Positions 9,635 through 19,344 of a stretch of DNA of 64,000 nt are shown in pieces. The stretch's first letter is position 1, and each line of letters starts with the position of its first letter. Origin of the DNA: an uncultured Paraprevotella sp. (lineage in GTDB: Bacteria > Bacteroidota > Bacteroidia > Bacteroidales > Bacteroidaceae); assembly GCA_944321365.1 (NCBI GenBank), contig CALULA010000002.1, positions 248,001 to 312,000 on the forward strand, in the 5' to 3' direction. The position numbers were made by a program, and so were the translations under genes. The notes under the pieces were generated by a model. That model ran no database searches and was not told the DNA's origin. It worked only from the letters and a program-made list of their open reading frames with translations.

Positions 9635-10642
9635 ATGAGCGAATATACAGCAAAAGATTTTAAAAAGGGACAGCCGCGCTGGTGTCCCGGATGTGGAGAC
9701 CACTTTTTCCTGGCTTCCTTGCATAAGGCCATGGCGGAAATCGGAGTGCCGCCTTATCAGACTGCCGTCATTTCCGGTATAGGTTGTTCCAGCCGTCTGC
9801 CTTATTATATGAACACGTATGCCATGCAGACCATTCATGGGCGTGCGGCGGCTATTGCTACGGGATGCAAGGTGACGAACCCTGAACTTGCCGTATGGCA
9901 GATTTCCGGTGACGGCGACGGCCTGGCTATCGGCGGTAATCATTTTATTCACGCCATACGCCGTAATGTGGACATCAACATGGTCTTGTTGAACAATCGC
10001 ATATATGGTCTGACAAAAGGCCAGTATTCTCCGACTTCTCCTCGTGGTTTTGTCAGCAAGTCCTCACCCTATGGGACGGTGGAGGACCCGTTCCATCCGG
10101 CAGAGCTTTGTTTCGGTGCGCGCGGACATTTCTTCGCCCGTGCGGTAGCTACGGATGCGGCGGGGACGGTGGAGATTCTCAAAGCTGCCTATCATCATAA
10201 AGGCGCATCGGTGTGTGAGATTCTTCAGAACTGTGTGATTTTCAATGACGGCACGCATGAGTCGGTCTACACGAAGGAAGGCCGGGCAAAGAATGCCATT
10301 TATCTGGAGCATGGGCAGCCGATGCTGTTCGGTGAGCATAAAGAGTTCGGACTGATGCAGGAAGGCTTCGGCCTGAAGGTGGTCCGGCTGGGAGAAAACG
10401 GCATTACGGAAAAGGACATTCTGGTGCATGACGCGCACTGTGAGGATAATACGCTGCACTTGAAGCTGGCGTTGATGGAGGGTCCGGATTTCCCTGTTGC
10501 CCTGGGTGTGATTCGCGATGTCAAGGCTCCGACGTATGATGAGGCCGTGCAGCAACAGATCGAAGAGGTGAAAGCCCGCAAGCCTTATCACAATTTCAAG
10601 GAATTGCTTTATACCAATGATATTTGGGAAGTGAAAGATTAA
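9635..10642 (+). CDS. korB: 2-oxoglutarate (2-oxoacid):ferredoxin oxidoreductase, beta subunit
   Basis: Thiamine-pyrophosphate-binding partner of KorA, 335 residues. It starts with the conserved PRWCPGCGDHFF (Cys17 and Cys20, iron-sulfur ligands). The TPP/Mg motif GDGDGLAIGGNH is at about residues 92-103, closed by NMVLLNNRIYGLTKGQ. The C-terminal part is the beta-subunit-specific extension. The gene is co-transcribed with korA and closed by a strong hairpin terminator at 10665. The complex is cytoplasmic. Confidence 0.93.
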   Translation: MSEYTAKDFKKGQPRWCPGCGDHFFLASLHKAMAEIGVPPYQTAVISGIGCSSRLPYYMNTYAMQTIHGRAAAIATGCKVTNPELAVWQISGDGDGLAIGGNHFIHAIRRNVDINMVLLNNRIYGLTKGQYSPTSPRGFVSKSSPYGTVEDPFHPAELCFGARGHFFARAVATDAAGTVEILKAAYHHKGASVCEILQNCVIFNDGTHESVYTKEGRAKNAIYLEHGQPMLFGEHKEFGLMQEGFGLKVVRLGENGITEKDILVHDAHCEDNTLHLKLALMEGPDFPVALGVIRDVKAPTYDEAVQQQIEEVKARKPYHNFKELLYTNDIWEVKD

Positions 10643-10664
10643 TACAGGCATGAGCCAGATGAGG

Positions 10665-10720
10665 TCCGCCCGGCAGAAACATGTGTCAGAACATTGTTTC
10701 TGCCGGGCGGATGTCTTTTT
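10665..10720 (+). terminator. Rho-independent terminator of korAB
   Basis: A perfect 16-bp stem (TCCGCCCGGCAGAAAC and its complement) has a 15-nt loop and a T-rich tail to 10720. It separates korAB from the convergent upp gene. Confidence 0.88.
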
Positions 10721-10759
10721 CCGCAAAACCTGATACGTGGCGGCGGATATGGGTGGAAA

Positions 10760-11419
10760 TCAAAGCTTTTCTCCGTAGGCGAGGTCGCCCGCATCACCGA
10801 GTCCGGGCACGATGTACATGTGTTCGTTCAGGTCCGGATCGATGGCTCCGCACCACACGGTGTAGTCGGTGTCCTTGAATATCTTTTTCAGATAGTTAAC
10901 TCCCGTCTGGCTGGCGATGGCACAGCACAGATGCACTTTGCTTGGGATTCCTTTCGTTTCAAAAGCACGCAGGCCGAGTTCCATGCTTCCGCCGGTGGCC
11001 AGCATGGGGTCGGCAATGATGAGTGTCTTTCCGTTCAGGTCCGGTGTGGCCAAGTAGTCGATGTGTATGCCCACTTCGTGACATTCTTTGTCTTTGTAAA
11101 AGCGATAAGCCGAAACGAATGCGTTGTCGGCCTCTTCAAAAACGTTCAGGAAACCTTGGTGAAAAGGCAGCCCGGCGCGGAATATCGTTCCCAGCACAAT
11201 CTGGTCGTCATACAGCATGGTCGGTGCCACGCCTAACGGTGTTTGTATGTCCTTTGCACTGTAATTCAGCGTACGGCTGATTTCGTAAGCCATGACTTCG
11301 CCGATGCGTTCCAGGTTATGGCGGAATCTGGCGCGGTCGTTTTGTATGTTCACATCCCGTAGTTCGGCCATGTATTTGTTGACAATCGATAATTGTTCTG
11401 CGAAATTTACTATTTTCAT
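10760..11419 (-). CDS. upp: Uracil phosphoribosyltransferase
   Basis: Salvages uracil by transferring it to PRPP to make UMP, in the cytoplasm. The 219-residue product has the PRPP-binding loop IIADPMLATGGSMELG at about residues 134-149 and the C-terminal uracil-binding region GDAGDLAYGEK, both typical of UPRTs. The length is near the usual 208-215. The 5' leader is short (about 24 nt) behind a TACTTTTG box. It is divergent from pckA and convergent with korB. Confidence 0.93.
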   Translation of the reverse strand: MKIVNFAEQLSIVNKYMAELRDVNIQNDRARFRHNLERIGEVMAYEISRTLNYSAKDIQTPLGVAPTMLYDDQIVLGTIFRAGLPFHQGFLNVFEEADNAFVSAYRFYKDKECHEVGIHIDYLATPDLNGKTLIIADPMLATGGSMELGLRAFETKGIPSKVHLCCAIASQTGVNYLKKIFKDTDYTVWCGAIDPDLNEHMYIVPGLGDAGDLAYGEKL

Positions 11420-11448
11420 AAAGCTTTTGTTTGTTCTGATCTATAAGA

Positions 11449-11480
11449 CAAAAGTAACAAAAACTTCTTAGAAATGTAAA
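11449..11480 (-). promoter_or_regulatory. Promoter of upp
   Basis: On the minus strand TTTA (11480-11477), 20 nt, TACTTTTG (11456-11449), about 30 nt upstream of the upp start. Confidence 0.65.
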
Positions 11481-11570
11481 CTCTGTTTAGCAAATCTTGC
11501 CAGATTGTTCTACTTTTGGGAATTTTAACGGAAGAATAATTTTGAATTAAGAAAAATAAGATGCCGAAAC

Positions 11571-11601
11571 TTTTAAATGCACACAAATCTTTGTAATTTT
11601 G
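11571..11601 (+). promoter_or_regulatory. Promoter of pckA
   Basis: TTTT (11571-11574), 19 nt, TAATTTTG (11594-11601) is followed by a leader of about 60 nt before the pckA ATG at 11669. The 11420-11570 stretch otherwise holds only the divergent upp promoter. Confidence 0.7.
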
Positions 11602-11668
11602 TCAGCGCAAATGAGAGAACTGTATAGCGAGGAATTGAATTCTAACCAAATATTTATTTTTAAGTAAA

Positions 11669-13276
11669 ATGGCAAATTTAGAGTTGAGTAAGTACGGTAT
11701 TACCGGTACTGTAGAAATTCTCCACAATCCGTCATACGACGTATTGTTCAAGGAGGAGACCAAAGCTGGTTTGGAAGGTTTTGAAAAAGGTCAGGTAACA
11801 GAATTGGGTGCTGTGAACGTAATGACAGGTATTTATACCGGTCGTTCGCCCAAGGATAAGTTCATTGTGAAAGATGCAACTTCTGAAAATACCGTATGGT
11901 GGACTTCTGAAGAATATAAGAATGATAATAAGCCTGTGACACCTGCAACTTGGGATGTTGTGAAGGATCTGGCAATCAAGGAGCTTTCTAACAAGAAACT
12001 GTATGTTGTCGATGCTTATTGCGGTGCCAATGCCGCTACCCGCCTGAAGGTGCGTTTCATTATGGAAGTGGCTTGGCAGGCTCATTTCGTGACGAACATG
12101 TTCATCCGTCCGACTGAGGCAGAACTGGCTGAGTTCGGCGAGCCTGATTTCGTTGTCTACAACGCTTCCAAGGCTAAAGTTGAAAACTACAAGGAGCTGG
12201 GCCTGAATTCAGAGACTGCCGTTGTATTCAACCTGACTTCGCGCGAGCAGGTCATCCTGAACACCTGGTACGGCGGTGAAATGAAGAAGGGTATGTTCTC
12301 CATGATGAACTACTACAACCCGTTGCGCGGCATCGCTTCCATGCACTGCTCTGCCAATACGAACATGGAAGAGACCAGCACGGCTATCTTCTTCGGTCTG
12401 TCCGGTACGGGTAAGACAACGCTGTCTACCGACCCGAAGCGCAAGCTGATCGGTGATGATGAGCACGGATGGGACGACGAAGGCGTGTTCAACTACGAAG
12501 GTGGTTGCTATGCCAAAGTCATCAACCTCGACAAGGAGTCTGAGCCGGACATCTATAATGCTATCAAGCGTGATGCTCTGTTGGAGAACGTAACAGTGGA
12601 TGCAGAAGGTAAGATAGACTTCGCTGATAAGAGCGTAACGGAGAACACCCGTGTATCTTATCCTATCTATCATATTGAAAACATCGTTAAGCCTATCTCT
12701 AAGGGTCCGGCTGCCAAGCAGGTGATCTTCCTGTCAGCTGACGCTTTCGGCGTATTGCCTCCGGTATCAATTCTGGACGATCAGCAGGCTCAGTATTATT
12801 TCCTGTCAGGTTTTACTGCAAAACTGGCCGGTACAGAGCGTGGTATCACTGAACCTACTCCTACTTTCTCTGCTTGCTTCGGTGCTGCTTTCCTGAGCCT
12901 GCATCCTACGAAGTATGCTGAAGAACTGGTGAAGAAGATGAACAAGTCCGGTGCCAAGGCTTATCTGGTGAACACAGGTTGGAACGGTACAGGCAAGCGT
13001 ATTTCCATACGTGACACCCGCGGTATCATCGATGCCATCCTGGATGGTTCTATCGACAAGGCTCCGACAAAGACGATTCCTTATTTCAACTTTGTTGTTC
13101 CTACAGAGTTGCCGGGCGTTGATCCTAAGATTCTCGATCCGCGTGACACCTATGCAGATGCTGCAGAATGGAACAAGAAGGCTGAGGATTTGGCTAACCG
13201 CTTCATCAAGAACTTCACGAAGTTCACGGGTAACGAAGCAGGAAAGGCTTTGGTTGCAGCCGGTCCGAAGTTGTAA
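11669..13276 (+). CDS. pckA: Phosphoenolpyruvate carboxykinase (ATP)
   Basis: Interconverts oxaloacetate plus ATP and phosphoenolpyruvate plus CO2. In succinate-producing Bacteroidales it usually runs toward carboxylation. The 535-residue length is that of the ATP-dependent class. The P-loop [11 protein letters not shown] is near residue 243, closely followed by the metal site [11 protein letters not shown]. Upstream are the substrate motif [13 protein letters not shown] near 55 and the lysine-bearing [11 protein letters not shown] near 203. The gene has its own promoter and a strong terminator. Its codon use is dominated by major codons, consistent with high expression. Confidence 0.97.
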   Translation: MANLELSKYGITGTVEILHNPSYDVLFKEETKAGLEGFEKGQVTELGAVNVMTGIYTGRSPKDKFIVKDATSENTVWWTSEEYKNDNKPVTPATWDVVKDLAIKELSNKKLYVVDAYCGANAATRLKVRFIMEVAWQAHFVTNMFIRPTEAELAEFGEPDFVVYNASKAKVENYKELGLNSETAVVFNLTSREQVILNTWYGGEMKKGMFSMMNYYNPLRGIASMHCSANTNMEETSTAIFFGLSGTGKTTLSTDPKRKLIGDDEHGWDDEGVFNYEGGCYAKVINLDKESEPDIYNAIKRDALLENVTVDAEGKIDFADKSVTENTRVSYPIYHIENIVKPISKGPAAKQVIFLSADAFGVLPPVSILDDQQAQYYFLSGFTAKLAGTERGITEPTPTFSACFGAAFLSLHPTKYAEELVKKMNKSGAKAYLVNTGWNGTGKRISIRDTRGIIDAILDGSIDKAPTKTIPYFNFVVPTELPGVDPKILDPRDTYADAAEWNKKAEDLANRFIKNFTKFTGNEAGKALVAAGPKL

Positions 13277-13298
13277 TTTATTCGTGAATCTATACATA

Positions 13299-13347
13299 AA
13301 GATGGGGAGGCATCATTTGGGTGCATCCCCATCTTTGTTTTTTTCTC
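13299..13347 (+). terminator. Rho-independent terminator of pckA
   Basis: Stem AAGATGGGG (13299-13307) pairs with CCCCATCTT (13327-13335), with further pairing inside, followed by GTTTTTTT. Confidence 0.9.
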
Positions 13348-14026
13348 TATGGAAGGTGCTCTCATAGTGTTTTGCCGATTTCGGTTAGGAATGGAGGTTT
13401 CCGTGAGGACCCAAGGGCGGGAACACCTGAAAAACTGGTTCAGAATCTCTCATGCAGTAATGATTAGCGGAGAATCTGTGGAGCGGTTTTCTTTATGAAG
13501 AGAATGAATTATTGTTTGGTGAGGTCTGGGTGTGGAGTCAGGCTGTAGACTGTCCGGGTACGGATGAAAGGTGAAACGCATTCGGAGTAAGAAGTTTGTG
13601 CTGTAGAAATTTTTGTGTGGTCCATAGATGAAGTTTCAGCCATGTTTCAGCCTTTAATCGTCTTGTTTTAAGTATATTATCCTTCATCCTGAAAGATGAA
13701 GGGCATTTTCTGAAAACTCCTGTAGGGGAAGAGAAGAAACTTAGAAAGACTTTCCGGCAAGTTGTTTGCATAGCTCGCATAAGTGTGAGTAATGCAGGGT
13801 GAACTGGAAACCGGTCATGTTTGTTTTGTTCAGGTTCGGAACTTGTTGTCTTATTGTTTCATGTCCGAATGCTGTTAGACTCATGTTCCTCTTGAAAGGG
13901 AGTCAAGTATTCCGGTAAGGGGTATTTTAATGTTATTTTAAATAAATATTTCCAATGGAAATTATGTATTTAGGGTAAATATTAGTTTCTTTGCATTGTG
14001 AATATGAATTTAATATCAGGTAAATC
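13348..14026 (+). other. Gene-free interval with possible relic repeat
   Basis: This stretch of nearly 700 nt holds no convincing gene. A minus-strand open frame at 13538-13780 (80 codons) has no clear ribosome site or family. Within it lie a doubled GTTTCAGCC (13633 and 13644) and a hairpin CCTTCATC/GATGAAGG (13681-13702). The last 100 nt are AT-rich and presumably hold the promoter of the next gene; a weak TTTCTTTG at 13986-13993 is the best -7 candidate. It may be a relic of a dispersed element. Confidence 0.4.
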
Positions 14027-16483
14027 ATGAAATATGTAGTCGTTGGCGGTGTGGCTGGTGGAGCAACTGCGGCAGCCCGGTTGAGAAGAGTAGACGAAAT
14101 GTCGGAAATTATTTTGTTGGAGAAAGGGAAGTATATTTCGTATGCTAATTGTGGATTACCTTATTATATAGGGGGCGTCATTGAAGAGCGCAGCAGATTG
14201 CTCTTACAGACTCCTGAATCTTTCGGGCAACGTTTCCGCATTGATGTCCGTGTGGAACATGAAGTAACAGCCTTGTTTCCGGAAAAGAAGGCCATAACCA
14301 TACGCAGAGGCGACGGATCGGAGTATGAAGAGACTTACGACAAACTGTTGTTGTCTCCCGGTTCCACGCCGGTATGTCCGCCCTTGAAGGGTGTTGACTT
14401 GGAAGGCATCTTCACCTTGCGTACTGTGGAAGATATAGATCGGATCAAGGGTTATCTGACAGAAAAGAAAGTCCGGCGTGCTGTTGTGGTCGGTGCTGGT
14501 TTCATCGGTTTGGAAATGGCTGAGAATCTCCATCATGCAGGAATCTCTGTGTCTGTGGTTGAGATGGGGAATCAGGTAATGGCTCCTATTGATTATTCAA
14601 TGGCAGCTCCCATTCATCAACATCTGGTGGAGAAGGGTGTAGTACTTTATTTGGAAGAAGGGGTGACTGGTTTTGACCGTGAGAAGGAAGGATTGCTTGT
14701 TCATCTGAAAAGCGGGAAATCTATTGCGGCGGATATGGTATTGCTGTCCATCGGGGTGCGGCCGGCCACGGCTTTGGCTCAGGCTGCCGGTATCCGTTTG
14801 GGTGAAACTGGAGGAATCTGGGTCGATTCGCACTTGCAGACGTCGGTGCGGGATATTTATGCAGTAGGAGATGCCATTGAATATCCCCATCCGCTGACCG
14901 GAAAGCCTTGGCTCAACTATTTAGCCAATCCGGCTAATCGGCAAGGGCGTATTGTGGCCGACAATATGGCGTTGGGCAATTCCGTAGTTTATGAAGGTGC
15001 GATTGGTACGTCTATAGCTAAAGTCTTTGATTTGACCGTGGCTTCAACAGGATTGGCTGCCAAGCGTCTGAAACAAATGGGAATGGATTACCGCAGTTCG
15101 ATAACTCATTCCAGCTCGCATGCCGGATATTATCCTGACGCCTTGCCGTTGACTTTGAAGTTGACTTTTCATCCTCGGACCGGTAAGCTTTATGGTGCTC
15201 AATGTGTGGGGTATGAAGGTGTGGACAAACGCATAGACCAAATATCACAACTTATAAAACATGGCGGGACGGTGTATGATCTGATGGAGACCGAGCATGC
15301 TTATGCTCCTCCGTTCTCTTCTGCGAAAGATCCGATAGCTATTGCCGGTTATGTAGCTTCAAATCTCATCAGTGGTGCTATGCCTGCCATCACGTGGCGC
15401 GAGTTACAGGACGAGAAAGAGCGCGTGGTATTGATAGACACCCGTACGCCAGAGGAATTTTCGTTCGGCACCATACCGGGAGCTGTGAACATTCCTGTGG
15501 ATGACTTGCGCGATCGTTTGCATGATGTTCCAAAGGACAAGCCTGTTGTCGTGTTCTGCGCTGTCGGTTTGCGCGGTTATTTGGCTTTGCGCATTCTGGT
15601 AGGGCACGGCTATCAGAACGTCCGTAATCTGGTGGGTGGCTATAAAACTTATGCTGCGGCTGTGACACCGGTTCCGTTTCCTGTGCAGGACGGCTGTCGG
15701 TCCGATCGTTCGGATTCAACGTCGGCAGCCGATGCCGGATGCACAGACGGGAAACCCATCTTGAAAATCAACGCTTGTGGTTTGCAATGTCCGGGGCCTA
15801 TCATGAAAGTGAAGCAGGCTATGGATAAGGCAGAGCCGGGACAACGGGTGGAGGTCGTCGCAACAGATGCCGGATTTGCCCGTGATGCTTCTGCCTGGTG
15901 TCGTACTACAGGCAACAGGTTAATAGATAGGATGGAAGATAAAGGCCGCTATACGGTGATCATTGAGAAAAAAGGAAACGTCGGGACTGACTCTGCACCG
16001 GGTACTGTCGGCGGGCGAGGCAAAACATTGATTTTGTTCAGTGACGATCTGGATAAGGCGTTGGCTACGTTTGTTTTGGCCAATGGTGCTGCAGCTACGG
16101 GGCAGAAAGTATCCATATTCTTCACCTTCTGGGGTTTGAATGTGTTGAAAAAGGAACAAAAGCCTTATGTACGGAAAGACCTGTTTGGCCGGATGTTCGG
16201 CTGGATGCTTCCGTCCAGTTCCTTGCACCTGAAGCTTTCCAAAATGAACATGGGAGGTATGGGTAGCCGTATGATGCGTTATCTGATGAAACGCAAAGGC
16301 GTAGACTCGTTGGAAACCTTGCGTGCCCAGGCTTTGGAACAGGGCGTGGAATTCATCGCCTGTCAGATGTCGATGGATGTGATGGGTATTCGGCGCGAAG
16401 AACTTTTGGACGGAGTGACTGTTGGAGGTGTGGCAACTTATATGGAACGTGCTGATCAGGCGAACATAAACCTGTTCATCTAA
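14027..16483 (+). CDS. CoA-disulfide reductase / rhodanese / TusA / DsrE-like four-domain fusion
   Basis: An 818-residue cytoplasmic sulfur-handling protein. Residues 1-445 form a FAD- and NAD(P)H-dependent disulfide reductase, with GGVAGGATAAARLRR at the N-terminus, the single active cysteine of CoA-disulfide reductases in YANCGLPYYIGG (Cys42), and a second nucleotide fold VVVGAGFIGLEMAENL. Residues 450-550 are a rhodanese domain with loop FCAVGLRGY (cysteine near 511). Residues 578-655 are a TusA-like sulfur carrier, INACGLQCPGPIMKVKQA. Residues 663-818 are a DsrE/DsrF-like domain, ILFSDDLDKALATFVLANGA. The chain suggests persulfide reduction and relay inside one polypeptide. A MarR regulator follows 46 nt later. 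The exact substrate (CoA persulfide, polysulfide or another) is inference. Confidence 0.9.
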   Translation: MKYVVVGGVAGGATAAARLRRVDEMSEIILLEKGKYISYANCGLPYYIGGVIEERSRLLLQTPESFGQRFRIDVRVEHEVTALFPEKKAITIRRGDGSEYEETYDKLLLSPGSTPVCPPLKGVDLEGIFTLRTVEDIDRIKGYLTEKKVRRAVVVGAGFIGLEMAENLHHAGISVSVVEMGNQVMAPIDYSMAAPIHQHLVEKGVVLYLEEGVTGFDREKEGLLVHLKSGKSIAADMVLLSIGVRPATALAQAAGIRLGETGGIWVDSHLQTSVRDIYAVGDAIEYPHPLTGKPWLNYLANPANRQGRIVADNMALGNSVVYEGAIGTSIAKVFDLTVASTGLAAKRLKQMGMDYRSSITHSSSHAGYYPDALPLTLKLTFHPRTGKLYGAQCVGYEGVDKRIDQISQLIKHGGTVYDLMETEHAYAPPFSSAKDPIAIAGYVASNLISGAMPAITWRELQDEKERVVLIDTRTPEEFSFGTIPGAVNIPVDDLRDRLHDVPKDKPVVVFCAVGLRGYLALRILVGHGYQNVRNLVGGYKTYAAAVTPVPFPVQDGCRSDRSDSTSAADAGCTDGKPILKINACGLQCPGPIMKVKQAMDKAEPGQRVEVVATDAGFARDASAWCRTTGNRLIDRMEDKGRYTVIIEKKGNVGTDSAPGTVGGRGKTLILFSDDLDKALATFVLANGAAATGQKVSIFFTFWGLNVLKKEQKPYVRKDLFGRMFGWMLPSSSLHLKLSKMNMGGMGSRMMRYLMKRKGVDSLETLRAQALEQGVEFIACQMSMDVMGIRREELLDGVTVGGVATYMERADQANINLFI

Positions 16484-16529
16484 GTTTTTGTCAATATTCA
16501 TTTCTCTTTATCTTGAAACTGGAAATACA

Positions 16530-16892
16530 ATGGATAATACATTATGTAAGATTCGTGATTTGTACAGAGCTATTGCAAAGTTTGAGCATCATTTTGTAGA
16601 AATGTACGGCATCTCACTGAATGAGGGCATGGTGCTTTGCACGCTATCGGACAATGGGCGGCAGACTTCAAGTGAGATTGCCGAGGCTTTGGGCTTGTCA
16701 GCGTCGAACGCTTCGAAAGTGATTCGTTCTGTTGAAGAAAAAGGTTTGATTATAAGGCAAGTCGGACGAGATGATAAGCGGCAGATGAATTTTGTCCTGA
16801 CCTCTGTTGGACAGAACTACATCATACGGATAAAAGAAGCTGAATACCAACTTCCGGATTTGCTGGAAAAGGCTGTTCATCAGATGATTTGA
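16530..16892 (+). CDS. MarR-family winged-helix regulator
   Basis: Small DNA-binding regulator of 120 residues. The winged helix-turn-helix is at about residues 38-95: TSSEIAEALGLSASNASKVI for the helices, then the wing basic motif RQVGRDDKRQMNF. I prefer the ATG at 16530, because the only upstream in-frame start is a TTG at 16488 just after the previous stop. It follows the sulfur fusion gene by 46 nt and is probably co-transcribed with it. It may sense the sulfur or redox ligand handled by that protein, which is inference from position. Confidence 0.85.
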   Translation: MDNTLCKIRDLYRAIAKFEHHFVEMYGISLNEGMVLCTLSDNGRQTSSEIAEALGLSASNASKVIRSVEEKGLIIRQVGRDDKRQMNFVLTSVGQNYIIRIKEAEYQLPDLLEKAVHQMI

Positions 16893-16946
16893 CCTTGATA
16901 AGGGTATATCCGCATGGTTGCATCCTCATTTCTTGCACATGATGTT

Positions 16947-16976
16947 TTTGAGACTTCCGGATTATGTCTATCTTTG
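16947..16976 (+). promoter_or_regulatory. Promoter of the dsbD-like gene
   Basis: TTTG (16947-16950), 18 nt, TATCTTTG (16969-16976), only 16 nt before the first ATG of the next gene, so the leader is very short. Confidence 0.7.
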
Positions 16977-16992
16977 TATTTATAACCTCTAA

Positions 16993-19116
16993 ATGTTGAT
17001 GATGAAGAAAATAGCTTCTTTACTTTTATTATTAGCGGTGGCATTGCCGCTCTTTGCACAATTGCATGAGCCTGTGAAGTTTTCTGTATCACAAAAAAAG
17101 CTGTCTGATACAGAGATGGAGATTGTGTTTACGGGGACGATAGCTCCTGGCTGGCATGTTTATTCTACGGATATTCCCGACGGAGGACCTACACCGGCCT
17201 CGATAAATTTTGATGAACAGCAGGGAGTTGAACCCATAGGAACGTTGGTTGCCAAGGGGAATATTCATAAAGCTTTTGATGAGCTTTTCGGTATGGAAGT
17301 AAGTTATATGGAGACGCAGGCTGTTTTTGTACAGAAGATGCGTATCACGGCTGCTTCTTATGCGGTTAAAGGATATTTGAATTACGGGGCATGTAATGAT
17401 GAAAACTGTTTACCTCCGACTGATGTGGAGTTTTCTTTTTCAGGAACTGGGCAAGCGGTGAAGGCTCAGTCGCCGGTCGTAGTAGAAGCAAAGCGGAATT
17501 CTGACGTTGGCTCCAATTCGTCAGAAAAAGAGATGGAGGAGGAACATGTTGCGGTTATTGGTGGGGCAGATGCTGCAACAACCATCTTGGTGGCAGATTC
17601 TTCGGTTTCGGCTTCGGCTATGGCTATGGTGGGTGGCACTAAGGCTGTGGAAGCAACGGATTACTGGACACCGGTCATCGACGAGCTGGCCGCCTTTGGC
17701 GAGGAGGCTTCCAATGCCGCCAGCCAGGCCTGGTGGAAAATCTTCCTGCTGGGGTTCCTGGGCGGCCTGGTGGCACTGCTCACTCCTTGTGTGTGGCCCA
17801 TTATACCGATGACCGTGAGCTTCTTCCTGAAACGTTCGGGCGACAAGCGCAAAGGGGTTCGCGATGCGGCCACCTATGGTGTCAGTATTGTGGTCATCTA
17901 TGTCCTTTTGGGCCTGGTGATTACGGGCATCTTCGGGGCCAGTGCGCTGAATGCGCTTTCCACCAATGCCGTGTTCAACATCTTCTTCTGCCTGTTACTG
18001 CTGGTGTTTGCCGCCAGTTTCTTCGGGGCGTTTGAGATTACGCTGCCGTCATCGTGGAGCAATGCCGTGGACAGCAAGGCCACGGCTACTACTGGTCTGC
18101 TGAGCATTTTTCTGATGGCTTTCACGCTGGCTTTGGTGTCTTTCTCGTGCACCGGTCCGATTATCGGGTTCCTGCTGGTGGAGGTGTCCACTTCAGGTAG
18201 CATTCTGGCCCCCACGATCGGTATGCTGGGCTTTGCCATTGCCCTGGCCTTGCCTTTCACGCTCTTCGCCATGTTCCCCGCCTGGCTCAAGACGATGCCC
18301 AAGTCCGGCAACTGGATGAACTGCGTGAAGGTCACGTTGGGCTTCCTGGAGCTGGCTTTCGCCCTGAAGTTTCTGTCGGTGGCCGACCTGGCCTATGGCT
18401 GGCATATCCTGGACCGCGAGGTGTTCCTCAGCCTGTGGATTGTCATCTTCGCCCTGCTGGGTGCTTATCTGATAGGCTGGCTGCGCTTCCCTCACGATGA
18501 GGACGAGTATGACGAGGCCGGCAATGTCACCCGGCGCACGTCTGTGACCCGTTTCTTCATGGCCATGTTCTCGTTTGCCTTTGCCATCTATATGGTGCCG
18601 GGTCTGTGGGGCGCTCCGCTGAAAGCCATCAGTGCGTTCTCGCCCCCGATGAACACCCAGGACTTCAGTCTGTATGAGAACGAGGTGAAGCCTCATTTTC
18701 TGGACTACGATGCAGGTATGGAGTATGCCCGCAGGGAGGGCAAGCCGGTGCTGGTGGACTTCACGGGCTACGGTTGTGTGAACTGCCGCAAGATGGAGCT
18801 GGCCGTATGGTCGGACCAGAAAGTGGCCGACATCATGCAGGATGACTACGTGCTGATCTCGCTCTATGTGGACGACAAGACCAAGCTGCCGGAACCGGTC
18901 AAGGTGGTGGAGAACGGACAGGAGCGTACGCTGCGTACGGTGGGCGACAGATGGAGTTACCTGCAGCGGAGCAAGTTCGGTGCCAACGCCCAGCCTTTCT
19001 ATGTGCTGCTCGACAATGAGGGGCGTCCGCTGAACGGTGCCTATTCCTACGATGAGGACGTCAACAAGTATGTCGGTTTCCTGCAGACCGGACTGAAGAA
19101 CTACAAGGACAGATAA
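16993..19116 (+). CDS. DsbD-like thiol:disulfide interchange protein
   Basis: Carries reducing power across the inner membrane to periplasmic thiol proteins. The 707 residues start with a signal peptide (KKIASLLLLLAVALPLFAQ). A periplasmic DsbD N-terminal immunoglobulin-like domain follows (to about 150), with CNDENCLPPTDVEF. The eight-helix CcdA-type core (about 245-540) has its two redox cysteines in TPCVWPIIP (near 265) and SFSCTGPIIG (near 384). The C-terminal thioredoxin domain has GYGCVNCRKM near 593. All three redox pairs of a full DsbD are therefore present. Alternative starts at ATGs 9 nt and 12 nt downstream are equally plausible. It is probably transcribed alone. Confidence 0.92.
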   Translation: MLMMKKIASLLLLLAVALPLFAQLHEPVKFSVSQKKLSDTEMEIVFTGTIAPGWHVYSTDIPDGGPTPASINFDEQQGVEPIGTLVAKGNIHKAFDELFGMEVSYMETQAVFVQKMRITAASYAVKGYLNYGACNDENCLPPTDVEFSFSGTGQAVKAQSPVVVEAKRNSDVGSNSSEKEMEEEHVAVIGGADAATTILVADSSVSASAMAMVGGTKAVEATDYWTPVIDELAAFGEEASNAASQAWWKIFLLGFLGGLVALLTPCVWPIIPMTVSFFLKRSGDKRKGVRDAATYGVSIVVIYVLLGLVITGIFGASALNALSTNAVFNIFFCLLLLVFAASFFGAFEITLPSSWSNAVDSKATATTGLLSIFLMAFTLALVSFSCTGPIIGFLLVEVSTSGSILAPTIGMLGFAIALALPFTLFAMFPAWLKTMPKSGNWMNCVKVTLGFLELAFALKFLSVADLAYGWHILDREVFLSLWIVIFALLGAYLIGWLRFPHDEDEYDEAGNVTRRTSVTRFFMAMFSFAFAIYMVPGLWGAPLKAISAFSPPMNTQDFSLYENEVKPHFLDYDAGMEYARREGKPVLVDFTGYGCVNCRKMELAVWSDQKVADIMQDDYVLISLYVDDKTKLPEPVKVVENGQERTLRTVGDRWSYLQRSKFGANAQPFYVLLDNEGRPLNGAYSYDEDVNKYVGFLQTGLKNYKDR

Positions 19117-19141
19117 GGGAGGGCTGCAGGCTCTCCCCGGA

Positions 19142-19188
19142 CAGAGGGGGCGGAGAGGTGCCGGAGCGGTACGTTTCCGCCCCCTCTG
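19142..19188. other. Long GC-rich inverted repeat after the dsbD-like gene
   Basis: CAGAGGGGGCGGA (19142-19154) is a perfect inverted repeat of 19176-19188. There is no T-tract after it, so it is either a weak terminator or another structured 3' element. Confidence 0.5.
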
Positions 19189-19344
19189 CCGTTTGTCCCG
19201 GTCGCAAGGCACTGCGAGGGCCGTGGCCCGTTTCCTGCAGGCCCGTATGCCGCATGCGGGCTTTTAACTTTCTTTTTCATCTGTCGGTGCAAGATTTCCG
19301 TCATGCGGCGGTTTGATGATTAGAGAATGCAAATCGGAGGAAAG

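Noticed and set aside
13538..13780. 80-codon minus-strand open frame after pckA
   Set aside because: No ribosome site, no family, and composition like non-coding sequence; described as a gap with possible relic.
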